Source: Chitinophaga polysaccharea
GTDB lineage: Bacteria > Bacteroidota > Bacteroidia > Chitinophagales > Chitinophagaceae
Reading direction: 5' to 3'
Assembly (NCBI RefSeq): GCF_007829335.1
Contig: NZ_VIWO01000002.1
Coordinates: 1-64,000 of the forward strand
DNA length: 64,000 nucleotides
Shown: positions 1 to 10,100 of the stretch, piece by piece
Numbering within the stretch: the stretch's first letter is position 1
How the letters are laid out: each line of letters opens with the position of its first letter
The notes under the pieces: model-generated
Database searches by the model: none
What the model was told of the DNA's origin: nothing
Seen by the model: only the letters and a program-made list of their open reading frames with translations
Translations under genes and position numbers: made by a program

Positions 1-82
1 GAGAAGCATCTGTAAGCTCGAAATAATACAAAATCCCCTCGGGAAGAAGGGCTTCTAAGAGAAGATTTAAATTCTTATCCAC
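1..82 (-). CDS. Probable transposase N-terminus (ISAon1-like), cut by left edge
   Basis: A minus-strand reading frame opens at a GTG at 82 and runs off the window. Only 27 codons are visible, beginning VDKNLNLLLEALLPEG and continuing with an LYYFELTDAS-type segment. This resembles the short N-terminal region of ISAon1-family transposases of Bacteroidota, which typically carry an LLPEGLLxYFEL-like pattern. An in-frame TAG lies three codons upstream, so GTG is the only visible start. The assignment rests on a short stretch and on memory of the family pattern; it could be another small protein. If correct, an insertion sequence borders the window on its left. Confidence 0.42.
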   Translation of the reverse strand, partial: MDKNLNLLLEALLPEGILYYFELTDAS

Positions 83-238
83 GGTGTCCTATCTAATTAG
101 ATTGCAAAAAAAACAATTTTGGGACAATCCCCCAAGTTTTCTACTTGATCCCCGCTTTCTCCTATCCTCAATCGGTTCTTGGGGAATTTTATATATTTGA
201 TTGTTACATCAGGGTTCATCGGATATTTTATTTTTATT

Positions 239-826
239 ATGGATGCGAGGGGATTATTGAAAGAACATATTACTAAACTTGCATCGCTTACTCCAGCGGA
301 GTTTGATTATTTCTTTAGTCATTTCAAGCCGCTTTCGTTTAAAAAAGGGCAGGTAATCATCCGGGAAGGTGATAAAGTCGACAATGAATATTTTGTTGTT
401 TCCGGCTGCCTAAAAACATTTTTTATCAACGACGATGTAAAGATGCACATCCTGCAATTTGCGATGCCTACCTGGTGGGCATCAGACTATAATGCATTGT
501 ATACCCAGACAAAAGCCACCGTCAACCTGGATTGTATTACAGACGTGGAACTGCTGAGTTTATCCAATGTTGATCGTGAAAAACTCTGCAGGGAGATCCA
601 TCAGGTAGAATATTTTTTCCGCTGGCGTACCAACGGAGGCTATGTGGCTGCACATAAGCGGCTGCTGTCGTTTATGAATAATGACGCTAAAACCCGCTAT
701 GAAGAACTAATGAAATTATACCCCCTGCTGTATAACCTCGTTCCCAAACATTTAATTGCCGCCTACCTGGGAGTGTCCAGGGAAACTTTAAGCCGGCTTT
801 ACAACTCGCATAAGAATGTGATGTAA
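239..826 (+). CDS. Crp/Fnr-family transcriptional regulator
   Basis: Cytoplasmic one-component regulator of 195 aa. The N-terminal two thirds form a cyclic-nucleotide-binding-like beta barrel (FKKGQVIIREGDKVDNEYFVVSG, read in two parts, is the usual cap/beta-roll pattern), and the C-terminus carries a winged helix with AYLGVSRETLSRL as recognition segment. An upstream TTG at 179 keeps the frame open, but it adds a hydrophobic 20-residue extension foreign to the family, so the ATG at 239 is preferred. The domain lacks an obvious cAMP-binding RxS arginine-serine pair, as is usual for Bacteroidota members whose ligand is unknown. The gene lies just upstream of a yceI-like gene in the same direction and may control it. 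Confidence 0.85.
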   Translation: MDARGLLKEHITKLASLTPAEFDYFFSHFKPLSFKKGQVIIREGDKVDNEYFVVSGCLKTFFINDDVKMHILQFAMPTWWASDYNALYTQTKATVNLDCITDVELLSLSNVDREKLCREIHQVEYFFRWRTNGGYVAAHKRLLSFMNNDAKTRYEELMKLYPLLYNLVPKHLIAAYLGVSRETLSRLYNSHKNVM

Positions 827-855
827 GTCACCTAATCAGCCGGAAATCCTATCGT

Positions 856-862
856 TACTTTG
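856..862 (+). promoter_or_regulatory. Possible -7 element of a Bacteroidota promoter
   Basis: TACTTTG, one base short of the Bacteroidota TAnnTTTG consensus, sits about 35 bases before the yceI-like start codon. No convincing -33 TTTG box is seen at the expected distance, so this is a weak call. Confidence 0.25.
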
Positions 863-896
863 TATCCTAAATTTTAAAACATCTAAATACAAAGCA

Positions 897-1433
897 ATGA
901 AAACGCAAAAATTTAATATCACAGTTGCACAAAGCAAGATTGATTGGGTAGGTAAAAAAGTAACCGGAGCGCATAACGGAACTATCCAGCTTAAAGCAGG
1001 TGAACTTTCCCTGACAGATGGGCAAATAACAGCCGGCAGGTTTGTTGTAGATACCACTTCCATTAAAATACTGGACATTACAGACCCCGCCACCAACGCT
1101 CAATTTGCCGGGCACCTGGCTTCCAATGATTTTTTCAGTATTGAGCAGTACCCGGAAGCCTACTTCGAAATCACTTCTGTACAGGGCAACCACGTGAAAG
1201 GTGACCTTACTATTAAAGGCATCGCCAATCCCGTGGCATTTGATGTAAAGACTAAGCTGAATGATGATACATTGACCGCAACTGGCACTATCGTCATTGA
1301 CCGTACCAAATTCGGCATTAAATTCCGCTCAGGAAATTTCTTCCAGAACCTCGGCGATACGCTTATTTACAACGACTTTGACCTGAATATCGTGTTAACG
1401 GCAAAAGCAGTGGAAGTACCCGCTCAAGCATAA
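897..1433 (+). CDS. YceI-family lipid-binding protein
   Basis: A 178-residue protein matching the YceI beta-barrel family, whose members bind isoprenoid-like lipids in a lipocalin-like pocket. Family hallmarks visible are the N-terminal SKIDWVGKKVTGAHNGTI strand pattern, the central HLASNDFFSIEQYPEAYFEI segment (xFxxxxxPxAxFxS signature) and the GDLTIKGIANPVAFDV segment, followed by IDRTKFGIKFRSGNFF near the C-terminus. No signal peptide is visible, unlike E. coli YceI, so this copy probably acts in the cytoplasm. The preceding Crp/Fnr-like regulator and following tautomerase are co-directional with short gaps, consistent with a small stress or redox-linked unit. Confidence 0.88.
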   Translation: MKTQKFNITVAQSKIDWVGKKVTGAHNGTIQLKAGELSLTDGQITAGRFVVDTTSIKILDITDPATNAQFAGHLASNDFFSIEQYPEAYFEITSVQGNHVKGDLTIKGIANPVAFDVKTKLNDDTLTATGTIVIDRTKFGIKFRSGNFFQNLGDTLIYNDFDLNIVLTAKAVEVPAQA

Positions 1434-1443
1434 ATCTGAGGAT

Positions 1444-1662
1444 ATGCCATTCGTAAAAATTGAAATGACACGCGAAGGAATTACCCGCGAAAAAAAGCAG
1501 CAGTTGATAAAAGGTATAACAGACCTGTTCACTAATATTTTCAACAAAGACCCACATCTCACGCATATTGCCATACAGGAAATTGAGCTGGACAACTGGG
1601 GATATGCAGGCGCGCAAATATCCGTATTACGTGAAAAAGGCATCACTGCCGATAAAAAATAA
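1444..1662 (+). CDS. Small tautomerase (4-oxalocrotonate tautomerase family)
   Basis: A 72-residue protein with the length and start of the 4-oxalocrotonate tautomerase family. The sequence begins MPFVKIEM, so removal of Met exposes the N-terminal proline that acts as general base in this family. The helical segment GITREKKQQLIKGITDLF follows the first strand as expected. The gene starts ten bases after the yceI-like stop codon, so the two are probably cotranscribed. The physiological substrate cannot be told from sequence; related genes are annotated for aromatic degradation but many act on unknown keto-enol substrates. Confidence 0.85.
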   Translation: MPFVKIEMTREGITREKKQQLIKGITDLFTNIFNKDPHLTHIAIQEIELDNWGYAGAQISVLREKGITADKK

Positions 1663-1729
1663 CACAATGGACAAGCAGGCAATATTAATGTAGACGGGGG
1701 ATTAGGCGCCGGTTACAATCTGAATTAAA

Positions 1730-2524
1730 ATGAAAACTATACTCCTGACAGCTTTACGGTCCTGCATGTTGTGGGGCAGCGAAGCACAAAACAAAACTAA
1801 AATGGAAACTAATAAACCAGACTCATTAGCGATATCCGATGTGCTGGAGAATCGCTACTTTAAAGGTATATATGAGGGAGACGTTGCCCTGCTAACTACG
1901 GTGTATCACCCAGGGACTTTGGTTCTGGGAGATGTAAAGGGGCAGCCCTACGCCAAAAATTTATCGCAGTACCTGGATGGTGTCAAAAATCGACAGAGCC
2001 CAAAGGCTTCCGGCAAGCCATTCAAAGGTGAGATACTTTCTATCAAAGTGGTTAATTCGATAGCCACCGCCGAAGTAAAAGTGGTGATGTACGATTTTGT
2101 TTACCAGGAATTTTTGTCTTTTCATAAAATTGATGAAAAATGGGTCCTCGTCAATAAGATGATTACTGACACGGCCGGCCAACAGACTTCTGAAAAGCCG
2201 TCAGATATTCCGGGATCAGAACGTAAAGTTAACCTGGTGGCCTATATGGAAATACTTCCCGCCTTTCAAAAAGAGATGAAGGAAGCCCTAGCTGCGATGG
2301 CAGCGGAGAGCAACAGGGAACCTGGCTGTGTGCAGTTTGTGGTGAATATGCGGAATGATTCGCCCCTTTCGATCGTCGTTTACGAAGAGTATAAGAACGA
2401 CGCAGCTTTTGAGGTGCATAAGACATCTGCTCACGCCAGGAATTTTTTTGAGTTTGTGAAAGGAAAGATTGTGAATGATAAGATCGATGTTGTTCTCCTG
2501 ACTGCAGTAAACAGTTTATATTAA
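1730..2524 (+). CDS. NTF2-like (lumazine-binding type) and ABM domain fusion
   Basis: A 264-residue protein with two parts. Residues about 30-145 look like a SnoaL/NTF2-like domain of the putative lumazine-binding type (short helix ENRYFKGIYEGD, then YHPGTLVLGDVKGQP and a terminal KIDEKWVLVNKM strand). Residues about 165-264 look like an antibiotic-biosynthesis monooxygenase (ABM) ferredoxin-like domain, with ESNREPGCVQFVV and VYEEYKNDAAFEVHKTSAH as the typical pattern. The first 20 residues resemble a weak signal sequence. Each domain normally occurs alone in small stress-related proteins; their fusion is less usual. Function is probably oxidation or binding of a small aromatic or quinone, which is inference only. 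Confidence 0.7.
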   Translation: MKTILLTALRSCMLWGSEAQNKTKMETNKPDSLAISDVLENRYFKGIYEGDVALLTTVYHPGTLVLGDVKGQPYAKNLSQYLDGVKNRQSPKASGKPFKGEILSIKVVNSIATAEVKVVMYDFVYQEFLSFHKIDEKWVLVNKMITDTAGQQTSEKPSDIPGSERKVNLVAYMEILPAFQKEMKEALAAMAAESNREPGCVQFVVNMRNDSPLSIVVYEEYKNDAAFEVHKTSAHARNFFEFVKGKIVNDKIDVVLLTAVNSLY

Positions 2525-2543
2525 ATTTTTTATATTCAACACA

Positions 2544-3617
2544 ATGTGGTATCAAACAAAAGCGACGGAGTTATTGAGTATTGATTACCCTATTATGCAG
2601 GGGCCATTTGGGGGTAATCTCTCGTCAGTGCAGTTGGTATCTGCGGTTTCAAATGCCGGCGGATTGGGTGGTTATGGCGCATATACCAATAGCCCGCAGG
2701 AGATCGTGGCGATAGATAAGCAAATAAGAGCCGCCACCAATAAGCCGTATAATATCAACTTATGGGTGTCAGATACGGATGTTACCGGAACAGTTACCGA
2801 CGAGCAATATCAACGGGCGGCCCAGGTGTTTAAGCCCTACTTTGATGAATTAGATCTGCCTGTGCCTGCTAAAATCGCGCCTTTTCAATCCAGGTTTGAG
2901 AATCAGGTGCAGGTAGTCATGGACATCAGGCCCAAAGTATTCAGTTACATGTTTGGTACACTGACGGAGGATATAATGGAGCAATGTCACAAAAGAGGGA
3001 TCATCACTGTGGGAGCGGCCACCACGTTGGATGAAGCCATGGCATTGGAAGCAACCGGCACAGACATGATCATCGCTTCAGGGTTTGAAGCCGGCGGGCA
3101 TCGCCCTTCGTTTCTGGGCTCGGCAGAAGCTTCCATAACAGGGACTTTTGTGCTGGTACAACTGATCCGGGAGAAAGTGAAAGTTCCGGTTGTAGCGGCT
3201 GGGGGAATCGCAACTGGTGCCGGTATCAAAGCAGCCCTGACGTTAGGAGCGGACGCAGTGCAGATAGGAACAGCTTTCCTGGCCTGTGAAGAATCCAATG
3301 TATTGCCCATTCACAGGGAGGCGCTGTTCTCTGAAAAGGCGAAATACACTGCATTGACACGCGCATTTACCGGCAGGCTCGGACGCGGACTGACCAGCAG
3401 GCTTGGAGAAGAGACGAAAGGAAAGGAAGCCGGATTCCTGCCTTTCCCGTTGCAAGGCCACTTTATGTCGTCCTTGCGAAAAGCCGCCTTAGGCAAAGAA
3501 CAATGGGATATGATGCAGTTTTGGGGTGGACAGATTGCTCCCATATTGAAACACCGGAAGGCGGATGCGTTAATGCACGCGCTGGTAACAGAGGCCACCG
3601 CTTTATTCGCAAAATGA
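2544..3617 (+). CDS. Nitronate monooxygenase (2-nitropropane dioxygenase family)
   Basis: A 357-residue FMN-dependent TIM-barrel enzyme that oxidises alkyl nitronates to carbonyl compounds and nitrite. Signatures seen are the N-terminal YPIMQGPFGGN, the phosphate-binding VAAGGIATGAGIKAAL followed by GADAVQIGTAFLACEES, and the SGFEAGGHRPSF loop whose His186 corresponds to the catalytic histidine of class I enzymes. Length is normal for the family. The start ATG at 2544 lies 19 bases after the preceding stop, which suggests cotranscription with the NTF2/ABM protein. Detoxification of nitronates is the known role; a different flavin-dependent role is possible, since many family members are untested. 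Confidence 0.88.
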   Translation: MWYQTKATELLSIDYPIMQGPFGGNLSSVQLVSAVSNAGGLGGYGAYTNSPQEIVAIDKQIRAATNKPYNINLWVSDTDVTGTVTDEQYQRAAQVFKPYFDELDLPVPAKIAPFQSRFENQVQVVMDIRPKVFSYMFGTLTEDIMEQCHKRGIITVGAATTLDEAMALEATGTDMIIASGFEAGGHRPSFLGSAEASITGTFVLVQLIREKVKVPVVAAGGIATGAGIKAALTLGADAVQIGTAFLACEESNVLPIHREALFSEKAKYTALTRAFTGRLGRGLTSRLGEETKGKEAGFLPFPLQGHFMSSLRKAALGKEQWDMMQFWGGQIAPILKHRKADALMHALVTEATALFAK

Positions 3618-3848
3618 TCCAACGGCCAAGGTTCAACCGGTGAAAAGATAGATTTTACAAAAAAAATTGACGCCATGCAGGCAATACGAAGTGGAGATAA
3701 TTTATGAGAAACTGTTCCTTTAGAAGAAGGAGACAAAAAAGCTTTTTTGTATAGAAAAATAGCAGAACTGTATGGAAATATTCTGTAAGCAGCTGTAGTT
3801 TTATTTTCCGTTGTAACAGGAGGACCAATTGTGACTGCATTCATTTGA
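3618..3848 (+). pseudogene. Possible decayed reading frame after the nitronate monooxygenase gene
   Basis: Reading on in the frame of the preceding gene past its TGA gives protein-like sequence with two more in-frame stops: KIDFTKKIDAMQAIRSGDNL, stop, ETVPLEEGDKKAFLYRKIAELYGNIL, stop, AAVVLFSVVTGGPIVTAFI, stop at 3846-3848 (each piece shown abridged to its visible run). Charged helical segments followed by a hydrophobic tail look like the end of a small membrane protein. I do not recognise the family. It may equally be chance, so the call is weak. Confidence 0.25.
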
Positions 3849-4151
3849 CGTTATGATGAGATACCTGGAAAACCTTATTGTTAGCAGCTACTATTACCTC
3901 AGATAACCTCGTAATACTTAATTTAATTAAGATGCGTAATCCCTTTTTTCATCAACTATCCAATAAACCTGTAATGCTTTGCGTGTGTGATCCCTCTCTT
4001 CCCCGGCAGTACAGACCGCCGGGCAGATAGTTATCCACTTTCTTTCCCCTTCTTATCATATTGACTCATCTGGTGTTATCCGGAAGGCAATTGCCTGTTC
4101 GTGTTTTTAAACGATAGTGTAGTTGATAAGCTATCCTAACTATAATATACT
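3849..4151. other. Non-coding leader of the Tc operon
   Basis: No gene is seen in these 300 bases. They hold an AT-rich 15-base palindrome CTTAATTTAATTAAG at 3917-3931, about 220 bases before the Tc start codon, and a small GC stem (CCCGGC at 4002-4007 pairing with GCCGGG at 4018-4023). Both could be regulatory but neither resembles a named site. Confidence 0.4.
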
Positions 4152-7100
4152 ATGGAACCCAACGAAGATAAATCCGGGAAAAGCAAAATTTCCATACAAG
4201 AATTGTCGCTGCCCAAAGGAGGCGGAGCCATGAAAGGATTGGAAGATTCCTTTCAACCAAATATTTTTACTGGCACTGGCACCTATTCTATACCCCTGCC
4301 TGTAACAGCTGCCAGAGGCTTCGAGCCCAATCTGGCGCTCAGTTATAGCTCAGGAAACGGTAATAGTGCCTTTGGATTAGGGTGTTCATTATCTCTCTCA
4401 AAAATATCTGTCAGCACAACAACCGGCACCCCACAGTATCATAGCGACATGATTTATGAACTGGAAGAAGCAGGACAGCTGCTGATAAAAGAAATGAACG
4501 GCAACCCACGGAAGGAGACCCTTAACAGTATCTCCTATACGGTTACTATTTATATCCCCAGAATATTGAGCGATTATTCCCTTATAGAACAATGGAAGGA
4601 CGATACTACGGGCCTCTCTTTCTGGAAAGTGCTGTCGGCAGATAATGTTCTCAGGTTTTACGGGCAGACAGAAGAATCGCGTATCAGTAACCCTGATCAA
4701 CCGCAGCAGATTTTTCAATGGCTGATAGATGAGAGCCAGGACAATAAAGGAAATAAGAATAGGTTCAGCTATAAGAAAGAAAATACGGATAATGTACCTG
4801 CCACCATTTATGAGCAGAATAGAACCGTGACAGCCAACAGATATATTCATAGCATTCAATATGGCAATTATCTGGATGCGTCCCAAAAAGAGCAATTCGC
4901 ATTTGAGCTGATATTTGATTACGGAGAATATGATCTTGCTGATCCGGCAAAGGCCTACACTCCAACGAAAAGCTGGGCCTGCAGGCCGGATCCGTATTCC
5001 GTATATAACAGCGGCTTTGAGATACGCACTTTTCGTTTATGCGGCAACGTTTTACTGTTTCATCACTTCCCCAGCCTCCAGGCAACGCCGTTGCTGGTGA
5101 AATCCCTGAGCCTGGAATACCTGCACCAGCAGGCTTATGGCAATGTTGCACTTCAATGTATGTCGATGTTGAACAAAGTAACCCTCCGCGGTTATCGCCT
5201 CAATGATGACGGCACTTTTTCGACGCTCGCACAACCCACAACGGAACTACGTTACTCCGCCTTCAATCCGCCGATAGCGCCTGAATTTAAAGTGCTCGAA
5301 ATGGGAGAGGGCTTCACCATTCCCGGTGATCTCAGCAGCGCAGCATACCTGCCAGTAGACCTCTACGGTGATGGATTACCCGGTTTCCTTTACAGCAACA
5401 ATGAAACCTCTCTTTACCTTGCACCACTTGGCGAGGGAAAATACGCCGGTCCGGCATACAGTCAGCAATTTCCGGTAAACAGAAACATACAGGATGGAAA
5501 TGCCACGCTGGTAGATATTGACGGCGACGGGCAGCTGGAAATGCTCATCAGCAACCCAGCGAAGGCAGGGTTCTATGATTGCAACAACGACGGTACCTGG
5601 GATAATTTCAGCACCTTCCGCCAATATCCAAATACGGCCTCACTGCCATTCATGGAGCCAGTAGGTATCAACAATAATGGCAAAACAGATCTGCTGCAGG
5701 CAGAACCTAATTATATCAATATCTTTTTCTCCAAAGGAAAAGAAGGATACAAACCACTCAGAAGTGTACCCAATACCAATAGCATCCCAGCTCCAACCAG
5801 TGCCAGCCAGGAATTGGTAACGTTTACGGGCATATTTGGAGATGGACTGTCGCATAGAGTGCGCATCCGCAGCGGTATCGTGGAATGCTGGCCCAACCTC
5901 GGCTACGGAGTATACGGAAAGAAAGTGCTGATGGGCAATGCACCCCTCTTCGATAATAACTTCAACAGCAACCAGCTCTATCTGGCAGATATCGCCGGTA
6001 CTGGCACTACAGATTTGATTTACCTCTTTGCCAATCATATAGCAATATACCTTAACCAGAATGGCAATAGCTTCGCCGATCCTATTAAGATACAGCTCCC
6101 GGCATTGTATGATGCCATGGACCAGGTGAGCTTTGTGGATGTACTGGGCAATGGCACTACCTGCCTGGTATTGACCAAAATAGCGCCGATCCCTATTCAC
6201 TATTATTACAATTTTGCCGGAGAAATCGCACTATACGGAAGCACAACCGCCAAAACAATGAAGCCCTTTCTGATGAATGAGGTGGACAATAATATGGGTT
6301 GTATCACACAATTACATTATTGTAGTTCCACCAAATTCGCATTGGAAGATAAACTGGCAGGTAAGCCCTGGGTGACAAAACTGCGTTTCCCAGTGCAGGT
6401 GGTAGAATCAAGAGTAACGATAGACCTTATCACCAATACCCGCTACAGCAGCACCTATAAATATCATGATGGCTATTACGATCCCACAGAGCGAAGGTTT
6501 TGCGGCTTTGGATATGTCGAATCCTGGGATACAGAAAAGTTTGATGATTTCACTTCCAATCAGGTCTTTTCCCAACAATTCAATCCTGAGTTATTCGTTG
6601 CACCGGTATATACCCGGCAATGGTTCCTCACAGGCGTATCTGAAGGGTATCAGGCAAATATGGCTTATTATAAACGCCAGTTTTTCCAGGGAGACAAGTC
6701 CGCATACGATTTCCCGGATAGTGTAATGGAACTGGGAACTTACAACGATGATGCAGAGATCCTAAGAGAAGCCTATCTGGCGTTGAGCGGTCAGCTGTTG
6801 CGCAGAGAAGTGTATGGAACCGATGATAGTCCGGAAGCGGTCAACCCTTATACGGTAGAAGCATCCAATGTGACCGTTACCCTGGTGCAACCTGCCAACG
6901 GACAGCGCTATGCCGCATTTACGGTTCATCCAAGAGAAGGCATCGCCTACAATTATGAGCGCAACCCGGATGATCCGCGTATACAGCAGAATTTTACCTT
7001 GTCGGTCGATGAACTAAGCGGCCAAGTGAAAGCATCTGCGATCATTTACCTGCCCCGTAGAAACAATATGTCTGGCACTTTGCCAGACCAGCTGACGCTA

Positions 7101-10100
7101 AAGGCAACAGGCGCCCAATATGAGTACATCGATACTGCTGAGAATGCGACCTACAGATGGAGGGGACTGCTATGCGAGCAGCAACAGTTTGAAATATTCG
7201 GGCTGGCTCCCGATGTAAATAGTCAATACTTCAGCTTCAATGCAGCCAAATCACAGGTGGATACCGCATTTACAAATGTGGTTCCCTACGGAGGAGCACT
7301 CGATCCTTTGAAGAAGGAAGCCAGGCAACTGACATGGAACCAGGTGTATTTCTGGAACGAAGATCAGTCGGCCGTTCTGCCTTTTGGCCAAATCAGTTCA
7401 AACGGGCTAACCCATCATCTGCAATCGGCAGCATTCACACAAGCCTTTATAGATACCGCTTTTACCAACCATCTCACCCAAACTATTCTTGCTGACGACG
7501 GCGGCTATTACTACGATACGGCTAACGGCTACTGGTGGAATCGTGGGTTGATACAATATTATTATGATCATACCCAGTCCGGATATTTTCATATGCCTTA
7601 TAAAACGGAGAATTCCTTTGCAGCGCCCACTTCTTCGCTTTTTGAGAAGGTGACACTGGAATATGATACTCCTTTTGTTTTGATGCCGATTGTACAGAAA
7701 GAATACCTGGACGACACGACGATCAATCAGCAAACTTGTGAAATAGATTACCAGGTGATGCAGTACAAGCAAGTGATCGATATTAATAACAATGTTAGCC
7801 AGGCTATCTTTGATCCACTCGGCTTGGTAGCAGTGACCAGCACGTTCGGGAAAGAGGCCGGTGTAGATACAGGTGGGATGCGGCTTTACGCTTATGATAG
7901 TAAACCAGCGGAGTATCAAAACAGGTTGGCCGGATCTTCCGGAGGCGCTATCACTTTCGATGATGTGCTGGCACATAAAGACTATTATCTGCAGGGCGCC
8001 ACTAACTATTTCTATTATTCCCTGCATACCTGGAAGCCTTCCAATCAGGATCCCCAGCCCATCAGCGCTATTCATCTGGTACGGGACCAATATTACTACG
8101 TAAATGCGGCCAGCACTCCTTTTAGCTGTCAAACTGCAATACAGTATGAAGATGGAATGGGGAGAGACATAGCGAATAAACTGTTGGTAGATAAAGATGC
8201 CACTACTGATCAGTGGATGGTTTCAGGCCGTACGGTGTACAACAACAAAGGAGAACCCTGCGAACAGTATTTCCCGTTTTTCTCCGACTCGCCTTATTAT
8301 GAAGGTCTGGATGATATTGTGCTGATACCGCCCACCAGTACCTACTATGATCCTTTGATGCGCGTGATAAGAGTAGATACCCCCAAGGGCTTCTTCACCA
8401 AAACGATGCGTACCGCCTGGGAGGAGAAATATTATGATGAAGATGATACCGTGCTGGAGTCATCTTTCTACAAAAATAACTATCCGGATAAGGTATCTCC
8501 CGCAGAAAAACTGGCCCTGGAAAAAGCCGCGGTGTTTTTTGATACCCCCACCATTACCGTGTCCTCCAACACAGGTAACGCTTGTATGGAGATTCATACC
8601 CTGGCCGGCGGCAGACAGCTGCCCACCCATACTATCAATGATATTCAGGGCAGGGTAGTGGAATCTGTTGATCCGCGCCTATATGAATCGAATCAGCAAC
8701 AGGGCACCCACTACTATAATTTCAGGTATCTCTACGCGATGGAGGCCGAAAAACCACTGAGTACCGATAGCGCAGACGCTGGTGTAATACAGGAGCTGCT
8801 TAATATCTTCGATAAACGCCTCCTGGATTGGAATTCGCGTAACTATTGCCAGTTTACTACCTACGACAAATTGCAGCGGCCCCTCCAGCTGTTGGTAAAA
8901 AAGCTGGACAGCACTGGTCCCATCACCTCCTTCGAAGATTTTAGTCTTGCTGAAATATACACCTATGGCGAAACGCGTGCTGACTCCTACAACTATAACC
9001 TACGCGGACAGGTCTATCAGCTAAATGACTTAAGCGGCATCGTTATCGACAGCAGTTATAGTATGGCGGGGCAAATCATGCAGTACAGCCGCCAGATGGT
9101 ACAAGATTACAAACTCCCCGTAAATTGGAAAGATCAGGTGCCCCTGCAAGCAGAAGTATACTTGCAGAAGGATACCTACAACGCCTTACAACTGCTCATT
9201 ACCAGTACTTCTCCAGATGATACGGTCACTACCCAAACCTACAACAAGGCATCATTGCTGAAAGGCATCGATCTGACATTTAAGGATAACAGCACACAAG
9301 CAGTCATTAGCAGTATTACCTACAATGCTAATTCACAGCGAACAGCCGTAGCCTATGGCAACGGCATCGTTACCAGTTACACTTATGAAGATACCACGCA
9401 GCGGCTGCTGGAACAGCAAACAGTCAAACAAGGCAACGCCAAAACGTCGGCAAAAGCAAAGACCAGGACCAGGGTAAACGTGATAGATACCAATCTGCTA
9501 ATGGATATAGGATACACCTATGATCCGGTAGGTAATATCACGCAAACAAACGATACCAGTGTAGAAATTGTTTTTAACAATAATCAACAGGTAGATCCGA
9601 TTGCCAATTTTACCTATGATGCCGTGTACCGGCTGATAGAAGCCAGCGGGCGTCAGCACATCGGCATCAATGGCAATACGTACAAGAATAATAAGGTAGA
9701 TAATAGTTTTAAGCAATCTATTTTCAGCCAGTTGCCATCTTCCAATGATCTGGTAAAATTAGAGAACTATAGGGAGATATATACTTATGATGATGCCAAT
9801 AACCTTATTAAGAAACAGCATATCGCCAGTACATCTTATACGGTGGATACACCGGTATTGGCGAATTGTAACCGGCTTAGTGGTATCGAATACGATGAAG
9901 CCGGAAACATGCGGCAGCTGCAGATCAACAGTATGGTGCCATTATCTTATAACTGTTGTAATAATCTGGTGAAAGCCGCGATTATTACGCGTCCTGATCA
10001 GCCTGATGACGCTGATTATTATCTCTATGATGCCTCAGAAATGCGCACACTTAAAGTGAACGAAACCCTTGATCATGGAGGTACGGTGACAAATATTTCA

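Noticed and set aside
179..238. Upstream TTG start extending the Crp/Fnr-like gene by 20 hydrophobic residues
   Set aside because: The extension is foreign to the family and the ATG at 239 gives a normal N-terminus.
4105..4145. Sigma70-like TTGATA and TATAAT boxes before the Tc start
   Set aside because: Spacing is about 12 bases, too short, and Bacteroidota use other consensus boxes.
7407..8132. Long open frame on the minus strand inside the TcB-TcC gene (similar ones occur at 10098-10733 and 14811-15461)
   Set aside because: These are antisense shadows of the well-supported Tc genes; their translations show no domain and unusual composition.
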